A stretch of 24,433 nt of DNA from an uncultured Ruminococcus sp. (GTDB lineage Bacteria > Bacillota > Clostridia > Oscillospirales > Ruminococcaceae). Position 1 is the stretch's first letter, and every line of letters starts with the position of its first letter. The position numbers and the translations under genes were made by a program. This document shows positions 1 to 7,347 of the stretch, piece by piece. The stretch lies in NCBI GenBank assembly GCA_937926145.1, contig CALANW010000029.1, positions 1 to 24,433 on the forward strand, read 5' to 3'. A model generated the notes under the pieces. It was not told the origin of the DNA. It saw only the letters and a program-made list of their open reading frames with translations, and made no database searches.

Positions 1-2
1 TA

Positions 3-104
3 ATACTAAACACCAATAAAATACAGGAAAAAATCTGCGCCGAAATCACATATATACAAGATTGTCGGCTTGATTTTTTCCGAATTTTAAATGGTGTTTA
101 GTAT
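3..104. repeat. Long imperfect palindrome, MITE-like or large RNA hairpin
   Basis: The two ends are perfect 13-base inverted repeats, ATACTAAACACCA at 3-15 and its complement at 92-104. Inside, AAAAT at 18-22 pairs with 84-88, GGAAAAAATC at 26-35 pairs perfectly with 72-81, GCCGA at 39-43 pairs with 65-69, and AATC at 44-47 pairs with 60-63. About 37 base pairs therefore fold the whole 102-base stretch into one interrupted stem with a small loop near 48-59. No T-run follows on the + strand, so a simple terminator is unlikely there. TA dinucleotides at 4-5 and 102-103 could be a target duplication of the Tc1/IS630 type, which is inference. It ends 11 bases before the Shine-Dalgarno of the next gene, so it either lies in that gene's leader or supplies promoter parts. 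No protein is encoded. Confidence 0.6.
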
Positions 105-127
105 AAAAACTTATGAGGTTGATGCTT

Positions 128-1255
128 ATGAAAAAAATAATAGGAATTTTTCTTTCTGTCATTATTGCTGTGTCATGCGCTGCAGCGGTTTATGCAGAAC
201 CGTCAGAGTGCTGCAGTATCGTTTTTGAACTTACGTCAGGGATCGTTATTGATGATGTAAATGCTGATAAGGTCGTGCCTGTCGGGACAATGAACAAGCT
301 TATGACTGTGCTGCTTGCGGCTGAAAAAATAAGCTGTAAAGAACTTTCGCTTGACACAAATGTCAAGGTGTCGGAGTATGCCAATTCGATGCAAGGGGCG
401 CAGATATGGCTTATGCCGAATGAGAGCATTACTGTTGAGGAACTTCTTAAAGCCATAATAATAGGCAATGCGAATGATGCTTCTGTCGTGATGGCTGAGG
501 CTGTTTCGGGTTCGGAGAAAAAGTTTGTTGCTGCGATGAACAATAAAGCGGCTGAATTAGGTATGGAAAATACATCGTTCACAAACTGCTGCGGATATTA
601 TGACGATGACAAACAGTTTTCAACAGCGTCCGATATTTCAAAGCTTATATGCGAACTGTATAAATATGAGTTTCTTACATCGTATTTCACCACTTGGCTC
701 GATTATGTCCGAAATGACACGGCGGAGCTTGTCAATGCGAATGAACTTGTCAAAAAATTTGATGGAATCATTGGCTTTAAAGCAGGAATGAGTGAGAACT
801 CTGGACACTGTATTGCCGCTGCTGCGCAGAGAGGCGACAAGGCTTTTGGCGTTATCATTTTAGGTGCTGATGACAAGGATAAAATGTTTTCGGCTGCAAG
901 AACAAAGCTTGAATCCGTATTTGCAGACTATATTGTTATAAAACCTGAACTGCCAGAAAAAATTCCGAGTATGGTCGGAGTTAGAAATTCACTTACAACG
1001 GAAATTCCGGTCGGTATTGGCGATATACGAAATATAGTGATACCGAAAGGAGCGGCAGACAGCATTTCATCAGTCTGTATCATGCCCGAACAGATATACG
1101 CACCGATAAGAAAAGGCGATAAAGTGGGGGAAATACAGTTCTATCGAAAAGAAAGGTATCTTTTTTCGGTAGATATTTTTGCTGCTGAAAATGCAGATGA
1201 AAAGACAAATTTTAATGTTTTGCTAAAGTTACTAAAAATGCTTATTTCATTTTAG
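128..1255 (+). CDS. Exported S11-family D-Ala-D-Ala carboxypeptidase homologue, probably catalytically impaired
   Basis: A 375-residue DacF/PBP5-like protein. The start at 128 is preferred over in-frame ATGs at 113 and 122 because ATGAGG at 113-118 lies 9 bases upstream and it gives a clean signal peptide (MKKIIGIFLS..., cleavage likely near AYA/VYA-E). The penicillin-binding fold is recognisable, followed by the PBP5 C-terminal beta domain (around residues 265-350, with RKGDKVGEIQFY) and a hydrophobic C-terminal helix that could anchor it to the membrane. S11 enzymes trim pentapeptide stems using SxxK, SxN and KTG. Here the corresponding sites read TMNK (54-57), NAN (114-116) and KAG (218-220), so the nucleophilic serine and the SxN serine are both replaced. 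Fold assignment is firm; enzymatic activity is doubtful. It may be a regulatory or peptidoglycan-binding paralogue. It is monocistronic in this window. Confidence 0.85.
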   Translation: MKKIIGIFLSVIIAVSCAAAVYAEPSECCSIVFELTSGIVIDDVNADKVVPVGTMNKLMTVLLAAEKISCKELSLDTNVKVSEYANSMQGAQIWLMPNESITVEELLKAIIIGNANDASVVMAEAVSGSEKKFVAAMNNKAAELGMENTSFTNCCGYYDDDKQFSTASDISKLICELYKYEFLTSYFTTWLDYVRNDTAELVNANELVKKFDGIIGFKAGMSENSGHCIAAAAQRGDKAFGVIILGADDKDKMFSAARTKLESVFADYIVIKPELPEKIPSMVGVRNSLTTEIPVGIGDIRNIVIPKGAADSISSVCIMPEQIYAPIRKGDKVGEIQFYRKERYLFSVDIFAAENADEKTNFNVLLKLLKMLISF

Positions 1256-1304
1256 CTAATTTGAATAAAACTTGTTAAAAAATCTTTATTGTTCGCAAAA
1301 AATA

Positions 1305-1333
1305 TTGCAAATTCACAAAAATTATAGTAAAAT
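1305..1333 (+). promoter_or_regulatory. Sigma-A type promoter for pgi
   Basis: TTGCAA at 1305-1310 and TAAAAT at 1328-1333 are separated by 17 bases, within an A/T-rich gap of 111 bases between the S11 gene and pgi. Transcription would start about 25 bases before the pgi start codon, leaving a short leader with a GGAGG ribosome site. No operator-like repeat is obvious. Confidence 0.6.
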
Positions 1334-1366
1334 AGCATTTAGGAATTAATATGGAGGAATGTTGAA

Positions 1367-2701
1367 ATGCCAATTTCACTTAATTGCAAGTATTTATCAA
1401 AGTTTATTGCTCCTCATGAGCTTGAAGCTGTTAAGGCGCAGGCTGAGCTTGCCGCTAAAACGCTTCACGATAAAACCGGTCTTGGAAATGATTTTCTTGG
1501 CTGGCTGAATCTCCCTACAGATTACGACAAGGAAGAATTTGCGAGAATCAAGGCTGCTGCCAAGAAGATCCAGAGCAACTCCGATATTCTTATCGTTATC
1601 GGAATCGGCGGTTCATATCTCGGCGCAAGAGCTGCTATTGAACTTCTCAAAACACCTTTCTATAATGATATCAAGAAAGATACACCTGACATTTATTTTG
1701 TCGGAAACAATATCAATCCTACCTATCTCAATACGATTCTTTCAATCTGCGAGGGTAAGGATATTGCAGTAAATGTTATTTCCAAGTCGGGTACAACTAC
1801 TGAACCCGCACTTGCGTTCAGAGTATTCCGCAACCTTGTTGAAAAGAAATACGGCAAGGACGGCGCTAAGGAAAGAATTTTCTGCACAACCGATAAGGCT
1901 AAGGGAACACTTAAGGAACTCGCTGATACAGAGGGCTACGAAACATTCGTTATTCCTGATGATGTAGGCGGCAGATTCTCTGTTCTTACAGCAGTAGGTC
2001 TTCTTTCAATCGCTGTTGCAGGCTGTGACATTGATGCTCTTATGGCAGGTGCAAAGCAGGCTCAGGAAGATTTCTGCAAGGATTTCGATAACAATGACTG
2101 CTACAAGTATGCTGCTATCAGAAATATCCTTTACTCCAAGAACAAGTCTGTTGAGCTTCTTGTTTCTTATGACCCAAGCTTCACAATGATGACTGAATGG
2201 TTCAAGCAGCTTTACGGCGAGAGCGAAGGCAAGGACAACAAGGGCATTTTTCCATCTGCTGCAACGTTCTCGACTGATCTTCACTCTATGGGTCAGTTCA
2301 TTCAGCAGGGTTCAAGAATCATGTTTGAAACCGTTGTTGATATTAAGAAGCCTCAGAAGGATTTCTTCCTTGAATCCGATGAAGAAAATCTTGACGGACT
2401 TAACTTCCTCACAAACCAGAATATGTCTGTTGTAAACCGCAAGGCTCTTGAGGGTACTATTCTTGCTCATACAGAGGGCGGCGTACCTAACATCGTTCTT
2501 GAACTTGATGACACAACAGAATACAATGTAGGATATATGATCTACTTCTTCGAGAAGTCCTGCGCTGTTGACGGTTATATGCTCGGAGTAAATCCTTTCG
2601 ATCAGCCTGGTGTTGAAAGCTACAAGAAGAATATGTTCGCTCTTCTCGGCAAGCCCGGTTATGAGGGAATGAAGGCTGAGCTTGAAGCAAAGCTCAACTG
2701 A
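1367..2701 (+). CDS. pgi: Glucose-6-phosphate isomerase
   Basis: A 444-residue cytosolic enzyme that interconverts glucose-6-phosphate and fructose-6-phosphate in glycolysis and gluconeogenesis. Length and sequence fit the short Bacillus/clostridial class. The sugar-phosphate-binding SIS regions are clear: IGIGGSYLGARAA (78-90), SKSGTTTEPALAFR (139-152) and the GGRFSVLTAVG segment (201-211). The region around 285-305 has SEGKDNKGIFPSA, typical of the family. ATG at 1367 has TGGAGGA about 7 bases upstream. Codon use is strongly biased to a few codons, like the following small gene, suggesting high expression. It has its own promoter and a 76-base gap to the next gene. Confidence 0.97.
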   Translation: MPISLNCKYLSKFIAPHELEAVKAQAELAAKTLHDKTGLGNDFLGWLNLPTDYDKEEFARIKAAAKKIQSNSDILIVIGIGGSYLGARAAIELLKTPFYNDIKKDTPDIYFVGNNINPTYLNTILSICEGKDIAVNVISKSGTTTEPALAFRVFRNLVEKKYGKDGAKERIFCTTDKAKGTLKELADTEGYETFVIPDDVGGRFSVLTAVGLLSIAVAGCDIDALMAGAKQAQEDFCKDFDNNDCYKYAAIRNILYSKNKSVELLVSYDPSFTMMTEWFKQLYGESEGKDNKGIFPSAATFSTDLHSMGQFIQQGSRIMFETVVDIKKPQKDFFLESDEENLDGLNFLTNQNMSVVNRKALEGTILAHTEGGVPNIVLELDDTTEYNVGYMIYFFEKSCAVDGYMLGVNPFDQPGVESYKKNMFALLGKPGYEGMKAELEAKLN

Positions 2702-2777
2702 TATAAGTTTAAAATCACGTTGATTTCCACTCGTGATATTAATATAAAAGCCTAACGGCGGAACGGAGTGTTTTCAC

Positions 2778-3188
2778 ATGGTAAAAATTATTACTGGTAA
2801 AAAAGGTACAGGTAAAACAAAGATCTTGATTGATATGATTAACGAGGCTTCCAAGAAGTCTGACGGTTATGTTGTTTGCATCGACAAGAGCGAAAAGCTC
2901 AGATATGATATTCCTACAAACGTAAGAATCGTTGATACAGATGCTAACAGCATTTACTCTTTCGAGGCTTTCTACGGACTTGTTGCAGGTCTTGTTGCAG
3001 GCAACTATGATATCAAGGAGATCTTCGTTGACTCCATTCTTAAGGTTGGCGGCGCTGACTTTGAAGCACTTGGTGCTGTACTTAACAAGATCGACAAGCT
3101 CACAGGTTCTGATGTAAAGGTTACATTTACAGTTTCCGCAGAACTCGCTGATCTTCCTGAGTCTGTTTCTAAATTTGCAAAAAAATAA
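2778..3188 (+). CDS. Small P-loop NTPase-like protein of unknown function
   Basis: A 136-residue soluble protein starting with a Walker A motif, GKKGTGKT (7-14), after one beta strand. A hydrophobic strand ending in aspartate, EIFVDS (81-86), is a plausible Walker B. The remaining arginine finger or sensor motifs of a full AAA or RecA protein are not evident, and the protein is about half the length of a usual ATPase domain. I recognise it as a conserved small hypothetical of clostridia but can give no function. Codon bias matches pgi, 76 bases upstream, so it may be co-transcribed and well expressed. Start ATG is supported by CGGAG about 9 bases upstream. ATP or GTP binding is inferred only from the motifs. 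Confidence 0.8.
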   Translation: MVKIITGKKGTGKTKILIDMINEASKKSDGYVVCIDKSEKLRYDIPTNVRIVDTDANSIYSFEAFYGLVAGLVAGNYDIKEIFVDSILKVGGADFEALGAVLNKIDKLTGSDVKVTFTVSAELADLPESVSKFAKK

Positions 3189-3201
3189 TTTTCAAAAACT
3201 A

Positions 3202-3230
3202 TTGACATATCACTGATGTTGTGATATAAT
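3202..3230 (+). promoter_or_regulatory. Consensus extended -10 promoter with overlapping dyad
   Basis: TTGACA (3202-3207) and TATAAT (3225-3230) match the sigma-A consensus exactly with a 17-base spacer, and TGA directly before the -10 makes it an extended -10 promoter. The spacer and -10 carry a perfect dyad, ATATCAC at 3207-3213 and GTGATAT at 3221-3227 with 7 bases between. The dyad could be an operator that blocks RNA polymerase, but no regulator is identified. It drives yceD and rpmF, a ribosomal protein unit where strong transcription is expected. Confidence 0.85.
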
Positions 3231-3256
3231 TTAATTCGTTATGTTTGGGGTGTGCT

Positions 3257-3703
3257 ATGGTTTTAAACTTAAAGCAGCTTTATAATATTGTCGGCGAAAA
3301 GCTGATTGTGGATTATGCTGTTGATTCCGACAAGCTGAAAGAGATTAAACAATATAGTTTCATTGACCCCGTAAATGTTAAGGGTTCGATCTATAACCGT
3401 GCAGGTGTGGTCATGCTCAGCTGTACTGTTGATTTTACTCTTGACGCTGTTTGTGACAGATGCCTTATCCCGTTTAAAAAGAGCTTTTCTTTTGATTGTG
3501 AACATATTCTTGTTCGTGAAACCAACACGGACAATGATGAGTATGTTGTAACAGAGGGAGATTCGCTTGATTTGGACGAGCTTGTGATACAGGATATTCT
3601 GTTGCAGCTACCTTCAAAGATGCTCTGCAAGGAAGACTGCAAAGGTCTTTGTTCTGTATGCGGAACGGATTTGAATTTCAATGAATGTAACTGTAAAGGT
3701 TAA
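3257..3703 (+). CDS. yceD: YceD/DUF177 family protein
   Basis: A 148-residue DUF177 protein, almost always found directly before rpmF. The family is implicated in 23S rRNA accumulation or ribosome assembly in bacteria and plants, but the mechanism is not settled. Two cysteine clusters are visible: CDRC (66-69) and a C-terminal set, C124, C128, C132, C135, C144 and C146, in the typical CKEDCKGLCSVCG arrangement, so metal binding is likely. ATG at 3257 is chosen over an in-frame TTG at 3245. A GGGG stretch at 3247-3250 gives a modest ribosome site. It follows the consensus promoter and precedes rpmF by 21 bases. Confidence 0.9.
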   Translation: MVLNLKQLYNIVGEKLIVDYAVDSDKLKEIKQYSFIDPVNVKGSIYNRAGVVMLSCTVDFTLDAVCDRCLIPFKKSFSFDCEHILVRETNTDNDEYVVTEGDSLDLDELVIQDILLQLPSKMLCKEDCKGLCSVCGTDLNFNECNCKG

Positions 3704-3724
3704 AGGATAAGGAGGTGCTGAATA

Positions 3725-3907
3725 ATGGCAGTACCAAAGAGAAAGGTATCAAAGGCAAGACGTGATAGCAGACGTTCTGCTGTTTGGAAACTGGAGGCTC
3801 CTGCACTTTCCAGATGTACTCACTGCGGCGAACTTACATCTCCGCACAAGGTTTGCAAAAATTGCGGATACTATAAGGGTAGAGAAGTAATTTCTAAGGA
3901 AGCTTAA
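3725..3907 (+). CDS. rpmF: Ribosomal protein L32, zinc-binding form
   Basis: A 60-residue large-subunit ribosomal protein. The N-terminus MAVPKRKVSKARRDSRR is diagnostic for L32. Two CxxC pairs, C31/C34 and C44/C47, form the zinc ribbon of the C+ type, which suggests the gene may have a cysteine-free partner elsewhere under zinc limitation (inference). The ribosome site is near perfect (AAGGAGGTG). A hairpin terminator follows 11 bases after the stop codon. Confidence 0.98.
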   Translation: MAVPKRKVSKARRDSRRSAVWKLEAPALSRCTHCGELTSPHKVCKNCGYYKGREVISKEA

Positions 3908-3918
3908 GTAGCTTGCTG

Positions 3919-3957
3919 AACCGAAGAGGGAGATTTATCCTTCTTCGGTTTTTATTT
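3919..3957 (+). terminator. Intrinsic terminator after rpmF, probably leaky
   Basis: AACCGAAGA (3919-3927) pairs with TCTTCGGTT (3942-3950). Two further G-C pairs lie inside, past a one-base bulge. TTTATTTT follows immediately. The downstream gene's AAGGAG ribosome site begins at the end of the T-run, and I see no promoter between, so the hairpin probably sets the ratio of rpmF to downstream message instead of ending the operon. Confidence 0.8.
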
Positions 3958-3968
3958 TAAGGAGAAAT

Positions 3969-5267
3969 ATGGCTGTAAAAATTCAATCCGTTATTAAAGA
4001 TTCACCTGCTTTTCATGCAGGGGTCAAAGAGAATGACATACTGATATCGCTGAATGGTCATGAGATCCGTGACGTACTTGATTATATGTATTATGCGGCT
4101 GAGATAAATGTCAGCACTACAGTTGACCGTGGCGGAAGAAGATTGACTTTTCATATTGAAAAAAGTGAATATGATGATCTCGGACTGGAATTTGAAACTT
4201 TTTTAATGGATAAAAAGCAGAGCTGCACGAATAAGTGTATTTTCTGTTTTATCGATCAGATGCCACCCAATATGCGTGAAACATTGTATTTCAAGGACGA
4301 TGATTCACGACTTTCATTTTTGCAGGGAAACTATGTTACCCTTACAAATCTTGATCAGAAAGATATCGACCGCATAATTGATATGCGTTTAAATATTAAT
4401 ATTTCCGTTCATACGACCAACCCCGAGCTTCGCTGTACGATGATGCACAATCGTTTTGCGGGCGAAAAATTGAAATATTTGAAGCAGTTTGCCGATGCGG
4501 GCATCGCAATGAACTGTCAGATCGTTCTTTGTCCCGGAATAAATGACGGTGATGAACTTCGCAGAACACTGACTGACCTCGGAAATCTTATGCCGAACAT
4601 AAAGAGTGCTGCCGTTGTTCCCGTCGGTGTTACAAAATTCCGCAAGGGACTTTATCCGCTTGAAAAATTCAACAAGGAAACCGCGGGACAGGCTATAGAC
4701 CTCATTGAAAGTTTTCAGGCTGAATTTCTTGAAAAATACGGAACAAGGCTTGTTTTTCCTGCCGATGAATTTTACATCACGGCAGAAAGGGAGCTTCCCG
4801 ATGGTGATTATTACGAAGATTACTGTCAGTATGAAAACGGAATAGGAATGCTGCGTTCTCTTGCAGAAGAATTTGAATCCGCAATGAAAATCGCAGATGA
4901 TCCGACGAAGCCAAGAACCGTTTCAATTGCAACGGGAGCGGCTGTTTATGATTTTCTTGTAAAGCTTGTAAAAAAAGCGGAAGAAAAATGGAACAATATA
5001 AAATGCAATGTTTATAAAATAAGAAATGACTTTTTCGGGGAAACTATAACAGTGACCGGACTTATTACGGCGCAGGATATAATTGCGCAGCTTAAGGGAA
5101 AAGAGCTTGGAGATGCACTTCTTATCTCAAAAAGTATGCTTATGCGCGATTCGGATATTTTCCTTGATGATTTGAGAATACCCGATGTTGAGAAAGCTCT
5201 CGGAGTTTCTGTAAGACCCGTGGATAATGAAGGTTTTGAGCTTCTTGATGCTATTTTATATGAATAA
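3969..5267 (+). CDS. PDZ-radical SAM-like DUF512 iron-sulfur protein
   Basis: A 432-residue protein of the DUF512 family, widespread in clostridia and cyanobacteria, without an assigned reaction. An N-terminal PDZ-like domain (about 1-65; IKDSPAFHAGVKENDILISLNG) is followed by a CxxxCxxC cluster, C86, C90 and C93 in CTNKCIFCFIDQMP, which would hold a [4Fe-4S] cluster as in radical SAM enzymes. The DUF512 domain fills the C-terminal half. The start ATG has AAGGAG five bases upstream. It sits between rpmF and der, the usual clostridial place, hinting at a link to ribosome maturation or translation, but that is only context. No signal peptide or membrane segment is seen. Confidence 0.9.
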   Translation: MAVKIQSVIKDSPAFHAGVKENDILISLNGHEIRDVLDYMYYAAEINVSTTVDRGGRRLTFHIEKSEYDDLGLEFETFLMDKKQSCTNKCIFCFIDQMPPNMRETLYFKDDDSRLSFLQGNYVTLTNLDQKDIDRIIDMRLNINISVHTTNPELRCTMMHNRFAGEKLKYLKQFADAGIAMNCQIVLCPGINDGDELRRTLTDLGNLMPNIKSAAVVPVGVTKFRKGLYPLEKFNKETAGQAIDLIESFQAEFLEKYGTRLVFPADEFYITAERELPDGDYYEDYCQYENGIGMLRSLAEEFESAMKIADDPTKPRTVSIATGAAVYDFLVKLVKKAEEKWNNIKCNVYKIRNDFFGETITVTGLITAQDIIAQLKGKELGDALLISKSMLMRDSDIFLDDLRIPDVEKALGVSVRPVDNEGFELLDAILYE

Positions 5268-5287
5268 ATTGATTGGAGATGATAGCT

Positions 5288-6616
5288 TTGGCATTACCTA
5301 TACTTGCAATTGTCGGACGTCCGAACGTCGGAAAGTCCACACTTTTTAACAAGCTTGTAGGGCAGAGAATATCAATTGTTGAAGATACTCCCGGTGTTAC
5401 AAGAGATAGGATCTATTCCAAGTCTGAATGGAGAAACCGCGAGTTTATGATCGTTGACACGGGCGGTATCGAGCCTGACAGCAGTGATATTATTCTTTCG
5501 CAGATGCGCAGGCAGGCAGAACTTGCTATCGAAAAGGCTGATGTTATCGTATTTTTGACCGATATAAGAACCGGTGTAACTGCTAATGACTATGATGTTG
5601 CAAAGATGCTTCAAAAGAGTGGAAAGCCTGTTATTCTTTGTGTAAACAAGGTCGATTCTATCGGTGACCCACCCGTTGAATTCTATGAATTCTATAATCT
5701 TGGTCTTGGTGACCCAATTGCTATCTCTGCTGCGCACGGTCATGGTACGGGTGATATGCTTGATAAGGTATTTGAGTATTTTCCTGAAGATGACAGCGTT
5801 GAATATGATGAGGAATACATCAAGGTAGCCGTTATAGGCAAGCCAAACGTTGGTAAATCCTCACTTATCAACCGTGTTTCGGGCGAAGAAAGAGCCATCG
5901 TTTCCGATATCGCGGGAACGACCCGTGATGCGACGGATACTGTTATTGAAAATGAACACGGAAAGTATGTATTCATCGATACTGCAGGTATTCGCAAGAA
6001 ATCAAAAATTCAGGAAAAGATAGAACATTACAGTGTTTTGAGAGCTTATATGGCTGTTGACCGTTCCGATGTATGCGTAATAGTTATCGATGCGGAAGTC
6101 GGCTTCACAGAGCAGGATTCAAAGGTTGCAGGATATGCTCACGAACAGGGAAAAGGCTGCATCGTTGCCATAAACAAATGGGACGCTATCGAAAAAGACA
6201 CAAACACTATGGATGAATTCAAAAAGAAGCTTGAAGAAGATTTCAGCTTTATGTCCTATGTTCCTTTCGTGTTTATTTCTGCAAAGACAGGTCTTAGAAT
6301 AGACAAGCTTTTTGACATTATAAACAATGTAAATATGCAGAACAGCATGAGAATTTCCACAGGTATGCTCAACGATGTGCTTGCTTATGCGACTACGAGA
6401 GTTCAGCCGCCTTCCGACAAGGGCAGACGACTTAAGATCTATTATATGACACAGCCGTCTACAAAGCCGCCTACGTTTGTAATCTTTGTAAACAGAGCTG
6501 ACCTTTTCCACTTCTCTTATCAGCGTTATATTGAAAATCAGATAAGACAGACATTTGGACTTGACGGTACGCCTGTTCGCTTTGTTGTACGCGAACGAAA
6601 CCGTGAAGATGATTAA
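5288..6616 (+). CDS. der: Ribosome biogenesis GTPase Der (EngA)
   Basis: A 442-residue tandem GTPase needed for 50S subunit assembly. The first G domain has the P-loop GRPNVGKS (10-17), DTPGVTRDR, DTGG and NKVD (120-123). The second has GKPNVGKSS (184-192), DTAG and NKWD, followed by the KH-like C-terminal domain ending in RFVVRERNREDD. I place the start at TTG 5288: GGAG at 5275-5278 is 9 bases upstream and the product begins MALPILAIVGRPNVGKS, like family members. In-frame TTG 5273 and ATG 5279 overlap the Shine-Dalgarno itself. The gap to the DUF512 gene is 20 bases, so the genes are co-transcribed. Confidence 0.97.
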   Translation: MALPILAIVGRPNVGKSTLFNKLVGQRISIVEDTPGVTRDRIYSKSEWRNREFMIVDTGGIEPDSSDIILSQMRRQAELAIEKADVIVFLTDIRTGVTANDYDVAKMLQKSGKPVILCVNKVDSIGDPPVEFYEFYNLGLGDPIAISAAHGHGTGDMLDKVFEYFPEDDSVEYDEEYIKVAVIGKPNVGKSSLINRVSGEERAIVSDIAGTTRDATDTVIENEHGKYVFIDTAGIRKKSKIQEKIEHYSVLRAYMAVDRSDVCVIVIDAEVGFTEQDSKVAGYAHEQGKGCIVAINKWDAIEKDTNTMDEFKKKLEEDFSFMSYVPFVFISAKTGLRIDKLFDIINNVNMQNSMRISTGMLNDVLAYATTRVQPPSDKGRRLKIYYMTQPSTKPPTFVIFVNRADLFHFSYQRYIENQIRQTFGLDGTPVRFVVRERNREDD

Positions 6617-6630
6617 TAGGGGAATGGAAA

Positions 6631-7332
6631 ATGATAAAATTGGTGATCTGTTTGCTGCTGACGATGATAATTTCTTATCTCCTCGGCAGCTGCAACTCAG
6701 CAATTATTGTGGTGCGCTGCTTAAAGCATGAGGATATCCGTGAGCACGGAAGCAAAAATGCAGGACTTACCAACACACTTCGCTGCTATGGAAAAATTCC
6801 TGCTTTGCTTACGCTTATAGGCGACCTTGCAAAAGGTATAATCGCTGTATTGTTAAGTATTTTGATGTTTAGGCTTATTATCGGAAGAGATTTTCCGAGT
6901 GAGCTGCCCAATTGGTATCCTACGATAATGGACGAGAAATCGATCGGATATATATCAGGATTTTTTGCGATACTCGGTCATATTTTTCCGATATATTACG
7001 GATTTAAGGGTGGAAAGGGAATCCTTGTTGCGTCGTCTGTACTTATTGTGATCGATCCGCTTACATTTGTGATAATCATACCGTTTTTTGCATTGGTACT
7101 TTTTATTACAAGATATGTTTCGGTTTCATCAATCTCAGCAGCGGCATTTTATCCTATACTTACGTTTTTACTTCATTTTTTTGTGGAAAAACTTCCATTG
7201 GCGAACTGCATCACGCACGTTATTCTTGTTGCCTGCACAAGTGCGCTGCTGATATATATGCACCGCGCAAATATAAAGCGCCTTAAAAAGGGCACAGAAA
7301 ACAAATTCAGCTTTAACAAAAAGAAAGAGTGA
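6631..7332 (+). CDS. plsY: Acyl-phosphate:glycerol-3-phosphate acyltransferase PlsY
   Basis: A 233-residue integral membrane enzyme that moves an acyl group from acyl phosphate to glycerol-3-phosphate, the first step of phosphatidic acid synthesis. Motif 2 appears as GSKNAGLTN (40-48) and motif 3 as GHIFPIYYGFKGGKG (116-130). Multiple hydrophobic segments fit the five-helix topology. The N-terminal motif is GSCNSA, slightly different from the usual GSIP form. It lies 14 bases after der and 15 bases before gpsA, which makes its substrate, so the two lipid genes work in sequence. AGGGGA lies about 7 bases upstream of the ATG. Confidence 0.95.
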   Translation: MIKLVICLLLTMIISYLLGSCNSAIIVVRCLKHEDIREHGSKNAGLTNTLRCYGKIPALLTLIGDLAKGIIAVLLSILMFRLIIGRDFPSELPNWYPTIMDEKSIGYISGFFAILGHIFPIYYGFKGGKGILVASSVLIVIDPLTFVIIIPFFALVLFITRYVSVSSISAAAFYPILTFLLHFFVEKLPLANCITHVILVACTSALLIYMHRANIKRLKKGTENKFSFNKKKE

Positions 7333-7347
7333 TCGGAGGAATAAATA

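Noticed and set aside
190..582. Antisense open frames inside the S11 gene and many other genes
   Set aside because: They lie fully inside well-supported genes, lack ribosome sites and encode no recognisable domain; shadow frames.
2714..2737. Inverted repeat ATCACG/CGTGAT between pgi and the P-loop gene as terminator
   Set aside because: Only six pairs around a 12-base loop and no T-run follows on either strand; too weak to call.
3207..3227. FapR-type fatty acid operator at the yceD-rpmF promoter
   Set aside because: The dyad sequence ATATCAC/GTGATAT does not resemble the FapR site, and no fatty acid genes follow in this operon.
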